Positions 46,786 through 60,200 of a stretch of DNA of 64,000 bases are shown in pieces. A program made the position numbers and the translations under genes. Origin of the DNA: Ciona intestinalis (taxonomy: Eukaryota; Chordata; Ascidiacea; Phlebobranchia; Cionidae); assembly GCF_000224145.3 (NCBI RefSeq), contig NC_020177.2, positions 191,526 through 255,525 of the forward strand, written 5' to 3'. The stretch's first letter is position 1, and the number at the start of each line of letters is the position of its first letter. Under the pieces are notes generated by a model, which was given only the letters and a program-made list of their open reading frames with translations, was not told the DNA's origin and made no database searches.

Positions 46786-49422
46786 ATGAATGCTGTTGAA
46801 CTGGCGTGTTTAGAACCTCACATAAGCTTAAAACCTCCCGTGTATGGAGTAGCTGGAGGTGACGGTAGAAAGGAATTGGCAAAGACGTTTGTTTGCTCGC
46901 AGAAAAAATTAAACGTAAGTTTGAATTTTATTCATTCATATTTTATGCTGTATATTGAGGTATGTTTAGGAATGGGACTCTTCCTACAAGTTGTACGAAA
47001 CTTACAACTGTGGACGAAACAGCTGCCTCAAATCAGACCTTACTACGCAATGAAGTGCAATCCGTCACAACCAGTGGTACAACTGCTAGCGTCGTTGGGC
47101 GTGGGCTTCGACTGTGCAAGCAAGGTAAGCTGAAGATTTTGCTTGCAGCGTAAATTGCATAACTGTATTTCGCAAAAATAAATTCAGTTGAAGTATTAAT
47201 TTACAATCATATTTACCTTTAGTTTGAAATTGAAAGTGCGTTAAAGTGCGGAGTAAAACCGGATGACATTCTCTTTGCCGTACCCTGCAAGATGTCTTCC
47301 CATATTGAGTACGCTTGTCGAACCGGTGTTCGGGATGACTTTTGACAACGTTGATGAGCTGCACAAAATAAAACGAATTCATCCAACTGGAAAGTAAACT
47401 GTTTTTTTACTCCCCATCTATATTCAAACAACAAACATTAATGAGCGACAGGTTACTCTTACGTTTGAATGTGACGGATTTTGAAAAGGGAGTCAAATTC
47501 GGTGACAAATTCGGGGCATCAATGTCAGAAGCCAGGAAGCTGACATTACTATGCAAAGAGCTGAACCTAAACTTGGTTGGGATTTGGTATGGTGTTCGGT
47601 TTGGTTTGGTATAGCAGGGTGAGGAAGATGGGAGGCTTTTTGATTCTATTTTCCTATTCCATTTGGTAGTAAACAAAGGACATATAAAGAATTATATAAC
47701 CGTATCTTTACAACTCCCATAGACTGCCATTAACTGTTTGAAACACGATCAGGATACTTGGATATTATGTGCTAAAGGTGTCCCATCTTTCCCCACCATA
47801 TTATACAAGTTCTTAATGTACAATATGGTTAAAATAAACAAACAATCGACTCTACATAAAGGTACATACGAGACATTAAAAGTATCCGTGTTACGACGAC
47901 AGTCGTCGCGTGGGATAAATATCAGAGTCTTTTATCTTTTATTTACTTTTGCAGTTTTCACCCTGGAAGTGGAAGCGATTCTTCCGAAGCGACCAGAAAC
48001 TGCTTACATCGGTGTAAAGAACTTTACGATTTTGCAACTTCAAATGAAATACATTTAAAAATCATCGACATCGGCGGTGGATTCGTTTGTGGCGAGAATT
48101 TTATCGAGGTTAGACAATTAATGACGTTGCTGTGTATAGTAGGATGGGAAAGATGGGACATATTTAGCACATAGGTATCCTAATTGTGTTTTAAACAATT
48201 AGCATCGGTTTATGGTATGGGTGAGGCTACGGTTATATAATTCTTTAAATGTTCTTTGTTTACTGCCAAATTGGACGAAAAATTGGAACGAACAGTTGTC
48301 CCATCTTCCTCCACCCCCCTTTTATATTAAAACGTACTTCTAACATTTTGCCCTGGCGTTAGATTAGTGAACAAGTCACTGCTACTGTTGGCAAGCTTTT
48401 TCCGCCTGAAACTGGCGTGACAGTGATTGCTGAACCAGGTAGATTCTTCGTGAAAAATGCATTCGGCTTCGTAACACCTGTGCATGGTAAAGCGATCGTT
48501 GGTGGTGAGCTTACACTGTATTTCATTTATTTTACGCACAAACCATTGACATAATTTCCTTTCTATAGACAGGGCGAAGTATTACATCGGCGCTGGTGTT
48601 TTCTCAACATTCTGTATGACGCTTTTCGAAAAGTTTGAAAGAATTCCCGAAAACTTGTCTCGCAAAGCAGTGGGTTTATTGCAAAACTTTGATACGATTC
48701 ACGCTAACATATCCCACCTTAGTTTGTAATATTTTACCCGCTTTATATTTAACAAAAAAGTTTATTTTAAGCAGAAAAGTATTTAGAAACTTTGTTTACA
48801 GGAAAAGTGTGACTTATACTCCAGTACTGTATACGGTCCCACATGTGCAGGGGTTGACGTCGTATTGAACAACATTCTGCTGCCTGAAGCTCAGATTGGT
48901 GACTGGTGGTTCTTTGACAGTAAGCTTACTTATTTAATATCCATCAACATTATGTTCTCACTTTTACATTTACAGACATGGGAGCTTATTCTTCGTTAGT
49001 TAGCCTTGGCTTTAATGGCTACATGGTTTTAAAGACTGGATTCTACATCTCACAAGATATATGGTAACCTTTTAATTATGATTAGATGGTTTGTCATTTT
49101 GTAACTCCTCGTGCATTTGTTTTAAACTATGTAGACAATATAAATATTACTTTTATATCTGTATATGTTTTTCGGCCTGAATACAAAAACACCTCAAACA
49201 ACAAAATAGAGCAATTGTTTTTATCTAATGGTTAATTTACCTTCGGATAACATTTTCTTAGTTTGTCATATATACAAAAGTGCACGGTTTGTACGGTATT
49301 GTTAAATTTATATATCAATCATGCGTATTCTCGTGTTTTTCAGGAATGAAATCTCTGAAAAATTAGACCCTGATTGTCCATTATTTGAGCAGTATCGTCA
49401 ACCTCAGAAACTGGACCGTTGA
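46786..49422 (+). CDS. ornithine decarboxylase-like protein, probably non-decarboxylating (antizyme-inhibitor-like)
   Basis: Ten exons: 46786-46914, 46960-47124, 47223-47393, 47452-47586, 47955-48108, 48363-48504, 48569-48669, 48802-48919, 48976-49063, 49344-49422; about 426 aa. PLP-site features of the fold are kept: Lys in YYAMKCN, FHPGSG, DIGGGF, EPGR and the Cys in GPTC. The two Asp residues that hold the ornithine side-chain amine are both Ala: YYIGAGVF for the usual YYVNDGVY (48592-48594) and GPTCAGVD for GPTCDGLD (48847-48849). The long C-terminal degron of vertebrate ODC is absent. Exon 3 has one base too many (GGG at 47332-47334): the frame reads VRDDF then TGA, while the +1 frame resumes [10 protein letters not shown]. 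This is an assembly error, a fresh mutation or programmed frameshifting. The acceptor of exon 2 is weak but keeps phase. No decarboxylase activity is expected. Confidence 0.8.
47608..47808 (-). mobile_element. MITE-A copy
   Basis: TATAGCAGGGTGAGGAAGAT to GGTGTCCCATCTTTCCCCAC in the fourth intron of the ODC-like gene; the interior is in reverse orientation. Confidence 0.75.
48138..48326 (+). mobile_element. MITE-A copy
   Basis: ATAGTAGGATGGGAAAGATG to TGTCCCATCTTCCTCCACCC, full length, in the fifth intron of the ODC-like gene. Confidence 0.75.
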
Positions 49423-49514
49423 TAACTGCTGGTGTAGTTGTTTATCGTCTCTATATTTGGATATATTTGTATATATAAATCGCATTTAAAATACAACACG
49501 AATCGAGAACCAAG

Positions 49515-50390
49515 TATGTTCTGTTTCATACACCTCGTGCCCGGTTACAAGTTACCACGTATGTAACTTATTTATCCTCGCATGGCGGGGCAACGACAGT
49601 CGTTATAACACTAGTGTTCTGTTCCATACACCTCGTGCCGCTTACAAGTTACCACGTATGTAGCTTATTTATCCTCGCATGACGGGACAACGACAGTCGT
49701 CATAACACGGGTGTTCTGTTTCATACACCTCGTGCCCGCTTACGAGTTACCACGTATGTAACTTATTTATCCTCGCATGGTGGGGCAACGCCAGTCGTTA
49801 TAACACTAGTGTTCTGTTTCATACACCTCGTGCCCGGTTGCAAGTAACCACGTATGTAGCTTATTTATCCTCGCATGACGGGACAACGACAGTCGTCATA
49901 ACACGGGTGTTCTGTTTCATACACCTCGTGCCCGCTTACGAGTTACCACGTATGTAACTTATTTATCCTCGCATGGCGGGGCAACGCCAGTCGTTATAAC
50001 ACGGGTGTTCTGTTTCATACACCTCGTGCCCGGTTACAAGTTACCACGTATGTAGCTTATTTATCCTCGCATGGCGGGGCAACAACAGTCGTTATAACAT
50101 GGGTGTTCTGTTTCATACACCTCGTGCCGCTTACAAGTTACCACGTATGTAGCTTATTTATCCTCGCATGGCGGGGCAACAACAGTCGTTATAACATGGG
50201 TGTTCTGTTTCATACACCTCGTGCCGCTTACAAGTTACCACGTATGTAACTTATTTATCCTCGCATGGTGGAGTAATGACAGTCGTTATTACACAGGTGT
50301 TCTGTTTTATAAACCTTGTGCCAGCTTACAAGTTACAACGTATGTAACTAATTTATCCTCGCATGGTGAAGTAATGACAGACATCAAACA
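49515..50390 (-). repeat. 98-bp tandem array built from the SINE tail (9 units)
   Basis: GTTCTGTT recurs at 49518, 49616, 49713, 49811, 49909, 50007, 50105, 50202 and 50299, a period of 97-98 bases. Each unit holds CATACACCTCGTGCC, TTACCACGTATGTA, TTATTTATCCTCGCATG and CAGTCGT: the 3' part of the SINE in reverse orientation, without head or core. Some neighbouring units share variants (GACGGGACAACGACAGTCGT in units 2 and 4), as if blocks were duplicated. It starts about 95 bases after the ODC-like stop. Confidence 0.9.
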
Positions 50391-51289
50391 AAAACTATTT
50401 TCGGCTGATTTTTAAATTAACCACAAAACACCTTTGCAACCCCAACATAAACCAACTAAGCGGTTATCCCATTAAAGCAGGCTGTCGTGCCGATATCATG
50501 CTGAAAAGGGAAACATTTATAACGAGTTCAATATACAGCTGTTCATCATCAGCCCTTCCAAGCGAATGCAATTGATCCAACGCCAGTAAGTTCAATCGAC
50601 CCAGACTTATATTTTCGATCCGTCCGGTTTAACAATTCCTTGGGCTCGTTACACCTGTCTATCCGTGACCTCATATAAGAAAACGATTTGCCAACGAAAT
50701 TTGTAGCAGGGTTCGGAAGCTAAATTATTTGAGTAACATCTCGCTAATGTAAACGGACACACGACGAAATATAACAAGATTTCCATTTGTACCCCCTCCC
50801 GTAATACACGCATCGGATTTTAAAATGCTTTTATTCAATTAACTCGCTCCTCAACGGCGCTGTTTCGAAAATAAATATACCTAACGCAGATTGATGCATA
50901 AATCCAAATGCCTCCAGCGCAGCGAATTATTGTGTCAGTTTGCCAGATCCACGATTTCCCGTTGATTTCGAATGGTTCCCAGGAGACCAAACGTTGTCGT
51001 TTCGTTGAATAATCCACGGAATAATATCAATTCAACACCGATATGTTACTGATGTAGTCAGATATAAAAGTGGCGTGAAGTTTGTAGTTAGCTCGAGAGT
51101 TTGAGAATCAACTAGATACTTTTAGACTTGAGAAAGACATGTATTATTTAAAGTCCAAAACTTTCAGATATCTTAATACTTAACGGTTTGGTATGGAGGA
51201 CTAGAACTATTATGTGCTGCATAAGCGTGTACGTCCCACTAATGTAGCTTCATGCAGTGTAGGCATTTTAATTAGGTTGAATATATAGA
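50391..51289. other. spacer and promoter of the glutamate receptor gene
   Basis: Non-coding. The frames here (for example 50835-51017 minus) lack domains. The last 230 bases are the likely promoter and 5' UTR. Confidence 0.4.
51063..51070 (+). promoter_or_regulatory. possible TATA box of the glutamate receptor gene
   Basis: TATAAAAG lies 220 bases upstream of the ATG at 51290 and is the only good TATA match in this spacer. Transcription would start near 51095. Confidence 0.4.
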
Positions 51290-54200
51290 ATGCTTATTCA
51301 AGTTGTGTTGCTATTATGGTCAGGTGTTCCAACGGCGAACGCGGTGTTAAAAATCCCCATAGGTAAGTGCGCATCATATATTTCCCTATCTTCATTTATA
51401 TTTCTTCGTGTAACGTAATGTAGCCTACATTAACATGATTAGATATTTAAAAAAATAGTTTAAATCTTTTTTGATATTTTTTTGTTGCTATGATTTTAAT
51501 TCCTTTTAACGTACTGACGAAATACGTTCTAGAATAGTCGAGTAAATGAATTTTACTTTCAAAGGATCAATAACGAAACTTATCAACGCTGCGAAATGAT
51601 TTTTCAGTTCATAATCAGCCCAAAGCTCAAGCACCAAGATGCAATGTAAAGTCCAACATTGTGATACGTCACTCATACGTCACTTTCAATGTTATTCTAG
51701 CTTAGATCAAACTTGGTTATTCAATTTCTTCAAACTATAATTCACTTTAAAGCAAAGAATGATCCTTAACGCAATAAAGGAATCCGTAATAAGAAAGTTT
51801 TACATTCACCTCTATCGATTAAACGTTCTCACAGACAGCAGAGTTTGGCCAATATATATTGGAACTTTTTCGCACGATCGAGTTTAAACAATATATATTA
51901 TTATCTCGAAAAAGTGACACTTTTTATTTCCTCGTGTTATTACCGAATCATGCATAATTAATAATGCAATAATGTAACCCTCATATTAAACCCGTATGAT
52001 CAATACCTATAAGTTAATCAAACCTTCAGGCGAAGCTTGGAAACGTCAATAGTCCCAGCTAAGTCTGTGTAAGGCTGAAATACCGAAAGCTCGTTCAAGT
52101 TTCTTTCGAAATCCTTTAATTATTTCTTGCTTCATATCCGTCGCATGGCCGTCGAAACTACGCACGACCGTGACAGTATACGGGAATTGAATCAATAGAT
52201 TTAAATGCAATGTGTGGGGATAATCAATACAAAATGTTTTTTGAAATATTAGTTCCGAATTCTTTAAGCTAACGTGCCCATTGCCATTTTTACTTGAAAA
52301 AATCAAGTATTTTCTTGGCTTAGTAGAAATATATCTCTGTCAAATTGGTTATGTTTAAATTTAATAGGTATTTCGAAAGAAGTTTATTTAAACCATTTTA
52401 TCACTAAAATATTGCCAATAGAAACGAAATAGATTATACTCCAGAAACTATATTCGAAAAAAAGCATACAAGCAAAAAACACGAAAAACTTTTCAAAAAT
52501 TACAGAATGCATTATTAGTTTCAATCTCAAGTTATGCCACAGGTGCAGTGTTCGAAAACCAAGGCATCGTGGAGACTCGTGCTTTGAAAATTGCGCTTGA
52601 CGCTGTGAACGCGATTGATCGAAGTCAGAGAAAGTTCGAGTTGGTCCCAATGACGCGAAACATCACAAAGTCAGATCCGTTCAATGCGCTTAAAAATGGT
52701 AAAAAGTGGTTTATGTTTTATTTTATTATTTTGGCAAAACTGGTTTTCGGCAGTGAGATTGGACCTGTTGTAGGTCGTCGAAAAAATACGACAAAAGTTG
52801 CATAACCGTATAATAATGAGGGGTAAGATGGGATACCGTTAGCACATAATATCCAATATTTCCTAATCGTGTTTTAAACAATTAACATCCCTCTTTTACC
52901 ATTCAATTATAAATACAGTGGGGTGGGGGAATATGGGACACTTTTAGCAAATAATATCCAAGCATTCTGATCGTGTTTTAAACAACTAACATCGGTATAT
53001 GGAAGTCGTGAGAATACGTTTTATAATTAATTTAACATTCTCTGCTTACTAGCAAATGGGACGAGAAAGTAGAATGAAAAGTTGTCTCATCTTTCCCCAC
53101 CCTACTACATATTTTATCATCTTAAGCGTCTTTTTACGATTGTAGTTTTGTCACTATAACCCTTTTCGTTACTACGCTTGTTACCTTCTCTATCATGAAA
53201 AGTAAAAGTTATTCTTTATCTGCAGCTTGTGATCTGGCCAACATTGGTGTAACCGCAATAATTACAACTGCCACTTGTCCGGTTGCATCGACGATTCAAT
53301 CACTTACTGAGAATCTGCACATCCCATTGTTACAGGTGGGGTATGACTACTATCTTTTAGAGAATATTTTCTTTTTTTTTTTCGATTTTTTGTTCTGTAA
53401 CATACGTGGTAACTCGTAGGCTGGCACGAGGTGTATGAACACCCGTGTGATAACGACTGTCGTTTTCCGGCCACGCGAGGATAAAGTAAGTTACATTCAT
53501 TTATGTATAGGTTGACGAAGTGAGGTGCAAACAACAACCCGGAAACTTTATGTTTTCACCGAAACCGGATGCCAAGATTTTTATCAACACCTTGATCGAG
53601 TATATGAACAGCAGACACATCTTTAACGCTATTATTATTTGCGAGGAAGATCAAGGTATTTAAAATGGCGAACTTGCATTATAACATTAACAACTACTTA
53701 CGAATAGCAACTTTATTGTTTACAATTTTGTCGCTTTTTATTTTCTTCAAAACGTGGTATAACGATTGCGGTTTTCCGGCTACGCGAGGATAAATAAGTT
53801 ACATTCATTTATTTATTCACAACAGACACAGCAATGGCAGAAGAGCTGACGTATCAAATAAATGACGGCAAGCAACGCCGAGGTTTTCCAACCAAATTCC
53901 TTATTCGGATTTCTGCCCCAAACTCAACTTCTTCATGGTCAGATGAGGTTGCAAAGACCGCCCACCTCCTTGCAGACATGATCGAGACGAATCGTTTGCT
54001 CACCATGGATGCGGTGATCGTGTTTGCTCGGCCTAAAAATGTCATCTCTTTAATAGGAACGGTATGTTTGTATTTTTAATGGATTTTTCTTTTATTTTTT
54101 GGTTATGAATTGTTAAATGGAAGAATGTAACTTATTTACTCAAGAAAGTCGTTATAAAATAAAGATGGAATAACCTCTTACCTATAAAGATAGGCATGCT

Positions 54201-57200
54201 AACCACTGTGCCATGGCGAAAACATTGGCACGGAATATACGGTCGTATAAAAACCCACGCCATACAATTGATATTCCCAGTTGCAAAGCCGTGTCAACCG
54301 CGATTAACCCTTACTATAAATTGAAAGTTCATTTTGCTGACGATAACTTTTATCTCAGGTGGAAAACATGCCAAACCAACAAATGTCTATTATTCACTGG
54401 GTTGTTCCAAACCTGAGCTTCAACTCATGGCATTTAGCAAAGGTCAAATCTGCGACGGCTCGAATAACCGTCATCAAAACCTTCTACAACACTTCAAGAC
54501 CTTCAGTCAGCAGGTATTTGTTTAAGAAAGCGTTGGTATTTTAAACGGTGTTGGTGGGTGAAAATTAAGCATGTGTTTGTTCTATAACTCTACTATTGCC
54601 AGAGTTGTTAGAAACAAGACATATAGCCTTAACCGTGTACAAGATTTGAAGGCTGTGTGTCTTCGGATTGCTATAAATATCTTGTGGTTTAACATAGTTT
54701 AAACTAAATAACTTATACAACCGACACGCATTCAGCTGACTAGTGTTTATTTCTCCAAATTATCTTATCCGTCGGCTGTCTTATTCTTAACATGTAGGTT
54801 CATTCGTGCTTGGAACGAAGACATCATATCGTCGTGTGAAACATGCGCAAGAGTGGAGGCGAATGAAATTCCGGTGAGTTCATTTATCCATTTATATAAT
54901 CACATAACCTAAAGCCATTTGACTGATTAGCAACCATTGAGTTGCCGGGGTTTGTTTACTTGTTTATATTCCTGCTGAAAAGTGACCGCCAAAATTCACT
55001 TTTTTAGCTATTTAATTCGTGAGGTTGGATCTAATTAAAGCAACGTGAGGTTAAATGGGATACTGTTAGCACCTAAATCCCATGTTTCCGAATCGTGTTT
55101 TAAACAATCACCAACGTCTACGGTTGTAAGTCGCCGGGTTACGATTACATAAATCAGTAAATAATCTTCGTTTACAATGATATGGGACGAGAAATAAAAT
55201 GAAAACATATCCCATATTACCCCAACCTACTATACATAACTTTTTGCATAGCTTACAGCTTACTACTTGTACGATGGTGTGCTTCATCTCAGTACAGCGC
55301 TCATTAATTCAATGCTGGATAAAACATACGTGAGTTCGGCACCGATGACTTGCAAGTCGCAACATATTTCACAAGGAGGGGAACCCGTCATGAGAAGTTT
55401 AAGGAAGGTATGCGAAACATTATGATATGTTTGTTGAGCAGAATGTTAAATGGGCAGCCGAACTTAGACATTTAGTGACCACTGTCGAGTTCCAAGTGAA
55501 CCTGAACCCATTTGCAATAACTGGTAATTGGTCATCTAACTTGGATTTGTTGCTTCTAATGTGAAAATGATGAAAAATCACTTACAATGTAACACTTGAT
55601 AACTAATAAGAAAGAAGTCACCGCATATTTTGCGGAATAAGACACCAATATTACTCTAAATTACACAAGAATTTAAAATTTGATGATTTGCTATATGTTT
55701 CAGTTAAACACAAGTTCTGGTCTCACCGGTTTAAAGTTGGCAGCCTCAGGTTACAATAAAATGTTGAACCTTGAAGTAGTGAGCAAAGGCCTTGGGAAAA
55801 ACAAACCATTTCAATTTGTAAGTTTTAAAAATTATTTCTAGAGATTTTAATAAAATAGTGAGGCTAAAGTCCTGCAAAGTCTTTAAATGGCTCATATATA
55901 AAAATACGTAGTGTATTTCCAATGTTTGCCTGCCCCTTTACCGATGAAGTCTTGACGAATAACACACAGCATTGGAAGAAAACAACATTTCCTCATACCA
56001 GAAGAGCCTTAAGGACCATTTACATTTAACAAAATATTAGTTAAAGTGTGTGCGAACGTGAACCACGTGGTTAACTTATTAAAACTTGGTGTGTTTCAGT
56101 TCACATCTAAACAAGTTTAGAGGTAAAGAACCTACTCCTAATTGTACCCCTATTCTTTTTGTCTTTAAAATAAGATAAGTGTTTTTACACTGAAGGGTAC
56201 TTGGGGAAAAACTGACATTAAATATTGGTATTGAACAAGAATGTAAATTTATGTTATTTTTTACAGGAGACCGCAATTAAAGCTTCCAATTATAACGGGA
56301 CCGTCATTCATGGAATTTCATCTTTTAGTTGGGACGTGACACTCAAAGTAGCAACACTTGAGGTGGGGATTTACATTATAGTTATTGTGGCGCAGTGGTT
56401 GAGGTTCTTAACTCATGGGTTACCGGTTCAAGAAGCTGCTGCCCCAACTTGATGGTCACTAATAGGTTGTCTAAATTGTCAGCAATACGAAAGATATCCA
56501 CCACAAAGCTACATATGTGGTAACTTTTGTAAGCGGGCACGAGGTGTATGAAACAGAACACCCGTGTTATAACCACTGTCGTTGCCCCGCCAGGCAAAGA
56601 TAAATAAGTTATACACGTGGTAACTTGTAAGCGGGCACGAGGTGTATGAAACAGAACACGTGTGATATAACGACTGTCGTTGCCCGGTCATGTTAGGATA
56701 AATAAGTTACATACGTGGTAACTTTTGTAAGCGGGCACGAGGTGTATGAAACAGAACACCGACTGTTGTTGCCCTGCCAGGCAAGGATAAATAAGTTACA
56801 TTTATTATAATTGCTATAACACACTCATAAACTTGTATTTTCCAACCAGGAAGCACCATTTGTGATGATCAACCGACACGAAAACGAACCACATTTTCAC
56901 GGCTTTGCGATCGACCTGCTGAGTATTCTTGCCGATAGTTTGGGGTTTAAATATGAAATATATGAAGTTGGAGATAAACAATATGGGAGTGTTCGAGAAA
57001 ATGGAACTTGGAGTGGACTTATTGGAGATGTTATGAAAGGGGTGAATACTAATTATATTACTTATGCAAAACAAAGTCGAAACAACCTTTAAATCATTAA
57101 CACAAAAAGGGCGAAAACTAAATGTCATAGGCAACTAACATGGGCATGCAGGGTATGCATGTATGGTGGATTGATTGTAATTTCTTGTGTGAATAATCTA

Positions 57201-60200
57201 TAATATCTTATGCAGTTAAAAACGGATGCACATAACATTAGTAACAAGTAAATAATTTTTTAATGACTCATCTGGTATAAAAACACAGTGTGTTTCCTTA
57301 ATTCGTATTTTCCAAATTATTTTTAAAGCTTGCTGGTCTGTATGTTGTACAATTCCTAAAAAGTTGGGAGCAAGGTACTTGCACACATTAATTCAAATAT
57401 GAATTACTATTTTGTCTATAGAAAGCAGATATTACTGTTGCTGCGATGACGATAACAGCCGATCGTGAAACAGTTGTTGACTTTGCGAGGAGGTATATGG
57501 ATTATTCTGTTGGAATCGCGATAAAGAAACCTCAAATCGGTGTTTCTTTATTTTCATTTGTGCAGCCATTCCATTACAGTGTATGGTAAGTAATACATCC
57601 TTGTAATAGCATGGGGTCATGGTAAATAGTTCAAAGCTGAATATGTGGTGGTTGGATGGTATAGAGGTTTGATGGGATTTATATTTATGAATTGTTGGTT
57701 TTAAATTACAAGTTTTGCGTTTTGAAATTTTTTTAAAGATTATTTTTGGCGTTATATTATGGATATTTAATTTCTTGTTTTAAATTTTTTTTTTCTAGTT
57801 TTAAGTTCTGGTTTTGAATAGTCGGCTTTAAATTTAAGGAATTAAAGTTATATCTAGTTTTCAACATTAGAAACACAATTAGAAAAATGTGTTATAAATT
57901 ATCATTATCATTTCAAATAATATTGCTGCAATAACAGGTTCTGCATATTATCATCACTTGTTCTTGTTGTTGTCTTCATCTATATTTTGAACCTGGTAAG
58001 AATTCTAATAGAAAGATTTAAAGATATTTAATAACTTATTATTCTGTACTGGCAGGTAAGTCCTAACAGGAAAGAAAATGGAAGCAACAACTCAAGCAAA
58101 AAGGAAGGTTTTAAATTAAGTTCTGTGTTCTGGTTTGCATACAGCTCATTAATGCAACAAGGTATGATGTCTTCCCATGTACAATATGTTCTAAAGTACA
58201 AATTATATTATTATTATTTAGTTTTGTATCCTACACGAGCTTTGAACCTGTATTCTCTGGTCTAGAGGCTGGTCTGCTCTCACTACTGTGTCAAGGGTCT
58301 GAACTTTTGGCCATGATAATAAACATATTATTAAATTTAACCAAACAAGAGTCGTCAAAATAATAGTTACTTGGTAAAATACACTATGGAGAAACATACA
58401 TTGGAACTATCTGTTTAATAGGCAGGATGCTTGAACTTTGGGGTAATAGGCCAAATCCCAAATCATAAACAAGGACCTCACCCACATAGAATAGGGCGTT
58501 AAAACCTTAGTATTTTCCCAGTATCTGCAAAGAGTTTATTCTTTAAGGTGGAGATCTACACAAAGTAACAGTTCCTGTTCGTGTTGTTGTTGCCTTCTGG
58601 TGGCTCTTCACACTTTTTGTGATATCTTCATACACCGCAAACTTGGCTGCTTTTCTCACAGTGAAGAGAATGGATTCTCCCATAAGATCAATACGAGATC
58701 TTGCAAACCAGAAAGATTATAGCTATGGGACGGTTAAAGACACAAGCATATTTAACTTTATTGCGGTAAATTGTTATTTCTGTTCTCTTATACAATTATT
58801 TTATTCATATTATCTCTGCTTCATGGCGCAGTCTTAAGCACTTGATTCAAACCCATAGGACAGGGTTCAAAGCCTAATGCTGCCACAGGTAAAAATGTAT
58901 ATTTCTTTGGGCAATAGAATTATTGGTATTTTCAATACGTACTCATAAGTAGCAAAACTTGTTAGCTAAAGAAAATTTCTTTTGCTACTCCTAAACAAGG
59001 AGAAAGTGTATAACATATGAGTAAGTAGCACTATATAAGAATAAATAAGTGACAACTCAATTTATTCCACAAGATTATAGCTTTGCCACTCATTCCGATT
59101 TTCAATTGTTCTTAATTTTTTAACTAATACTTTTTTGTTAACCTTTTTTAATAAAACTTGTGCACCTTTTTTATAGAAACGTGGAGAAGAAACAACAGAC
59201 ACTAACGGCTTGTACAAAATCATGTCTCATGTCGTGCAGGACCGATCAAATGAAGTGCATGACGCTGCGCGAGGGTTCCAACGCGCAGCAAACGGTCATT
59301 TTGCTTTCTTGTGGGACGTTGCAGTTATTGGTATCTAATATTTGCAAAGGCTAGGAAATCTTTCATTTTTTTATGATAAACTTTACATGTTTTTTACTAC
59401 TTTTTTCAACAAAACTTTTTTAACAAGTTTTGGCAATTTATGTTTTGTGCATTTCAATATTTTCGCTTGTGTTTTGACCAAAATTTTTATTTTTTTATAA
59501 TTTTTTTTAAATCAAATATTCTGTTTTAATTCAATAAGTACCTTTAATAAAATATATATTTTTTGTATATATTTTTAAATGTACCAATTTTTTATTTGGG
59601 TTTAGAACAAATATTTTAGTCACTTATTTTTTTGATAAAATGCAAGCCTTAAATATAACTGTATTTTAAAAAAAATAATTGCATTTTTCAAGAAATAAAT
59701 AATTTTTTACCCAATTTCTTTCCAGAGTATGAGGTGATCAATCATAATTCATGCAGCCTCACCACTGTCAAAGATTCCATCTATGATAAAGGATATGGTT
59801 TTGCTTTGCAGCATGGCAGTCCATACAGAGACCCAATATCATTGAAGTAATTTCTTACTACTTATCAAGTTATAATAACAATGATTGATAAAAGGGAAAT
59901 TTAACTAACATTTTATTTTTTCGAATGTGAACATATCATTTAAAAACAGCAAGGAAATAGAAATAAGTGAGAAATTAGCAGGTTATACATTAGTTTTTAA
60001 TAAAATCTACATTTAAATATTTTGCAAGATAATAATATCGTTTGAATATACGGTACGCCTCATAGAAAAAAAGAGACTTTTTGTTTGAAAACTTTCCATT
60101 TTGTTCATAGGATCATGGAGTTGCAGGACAAAGGGGAAATCGAAAAACTTAGAAACAAGTGGTGGCCCAAGACTGGGAAATGCGTTCTGGACAAAAACCC

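Noticed and set aside
49515-50390. Regular repeat array resembling CRISPR spacing
   Set aside because: Units are 97-98 bases with no unique spacers; they are SINE tails in a eukaryotic genome.
50200-50415. 71-aa frame
   Set aside because: It lies wholly within the SINE-tail tandem array.
51063-51362. Extra upstream coding exons for the glutamate receptor
   Set aside because: The signal-peptide exon at 51290 joins in phase to the first amino-terminal-domain exon, so no upstream exon is needed.
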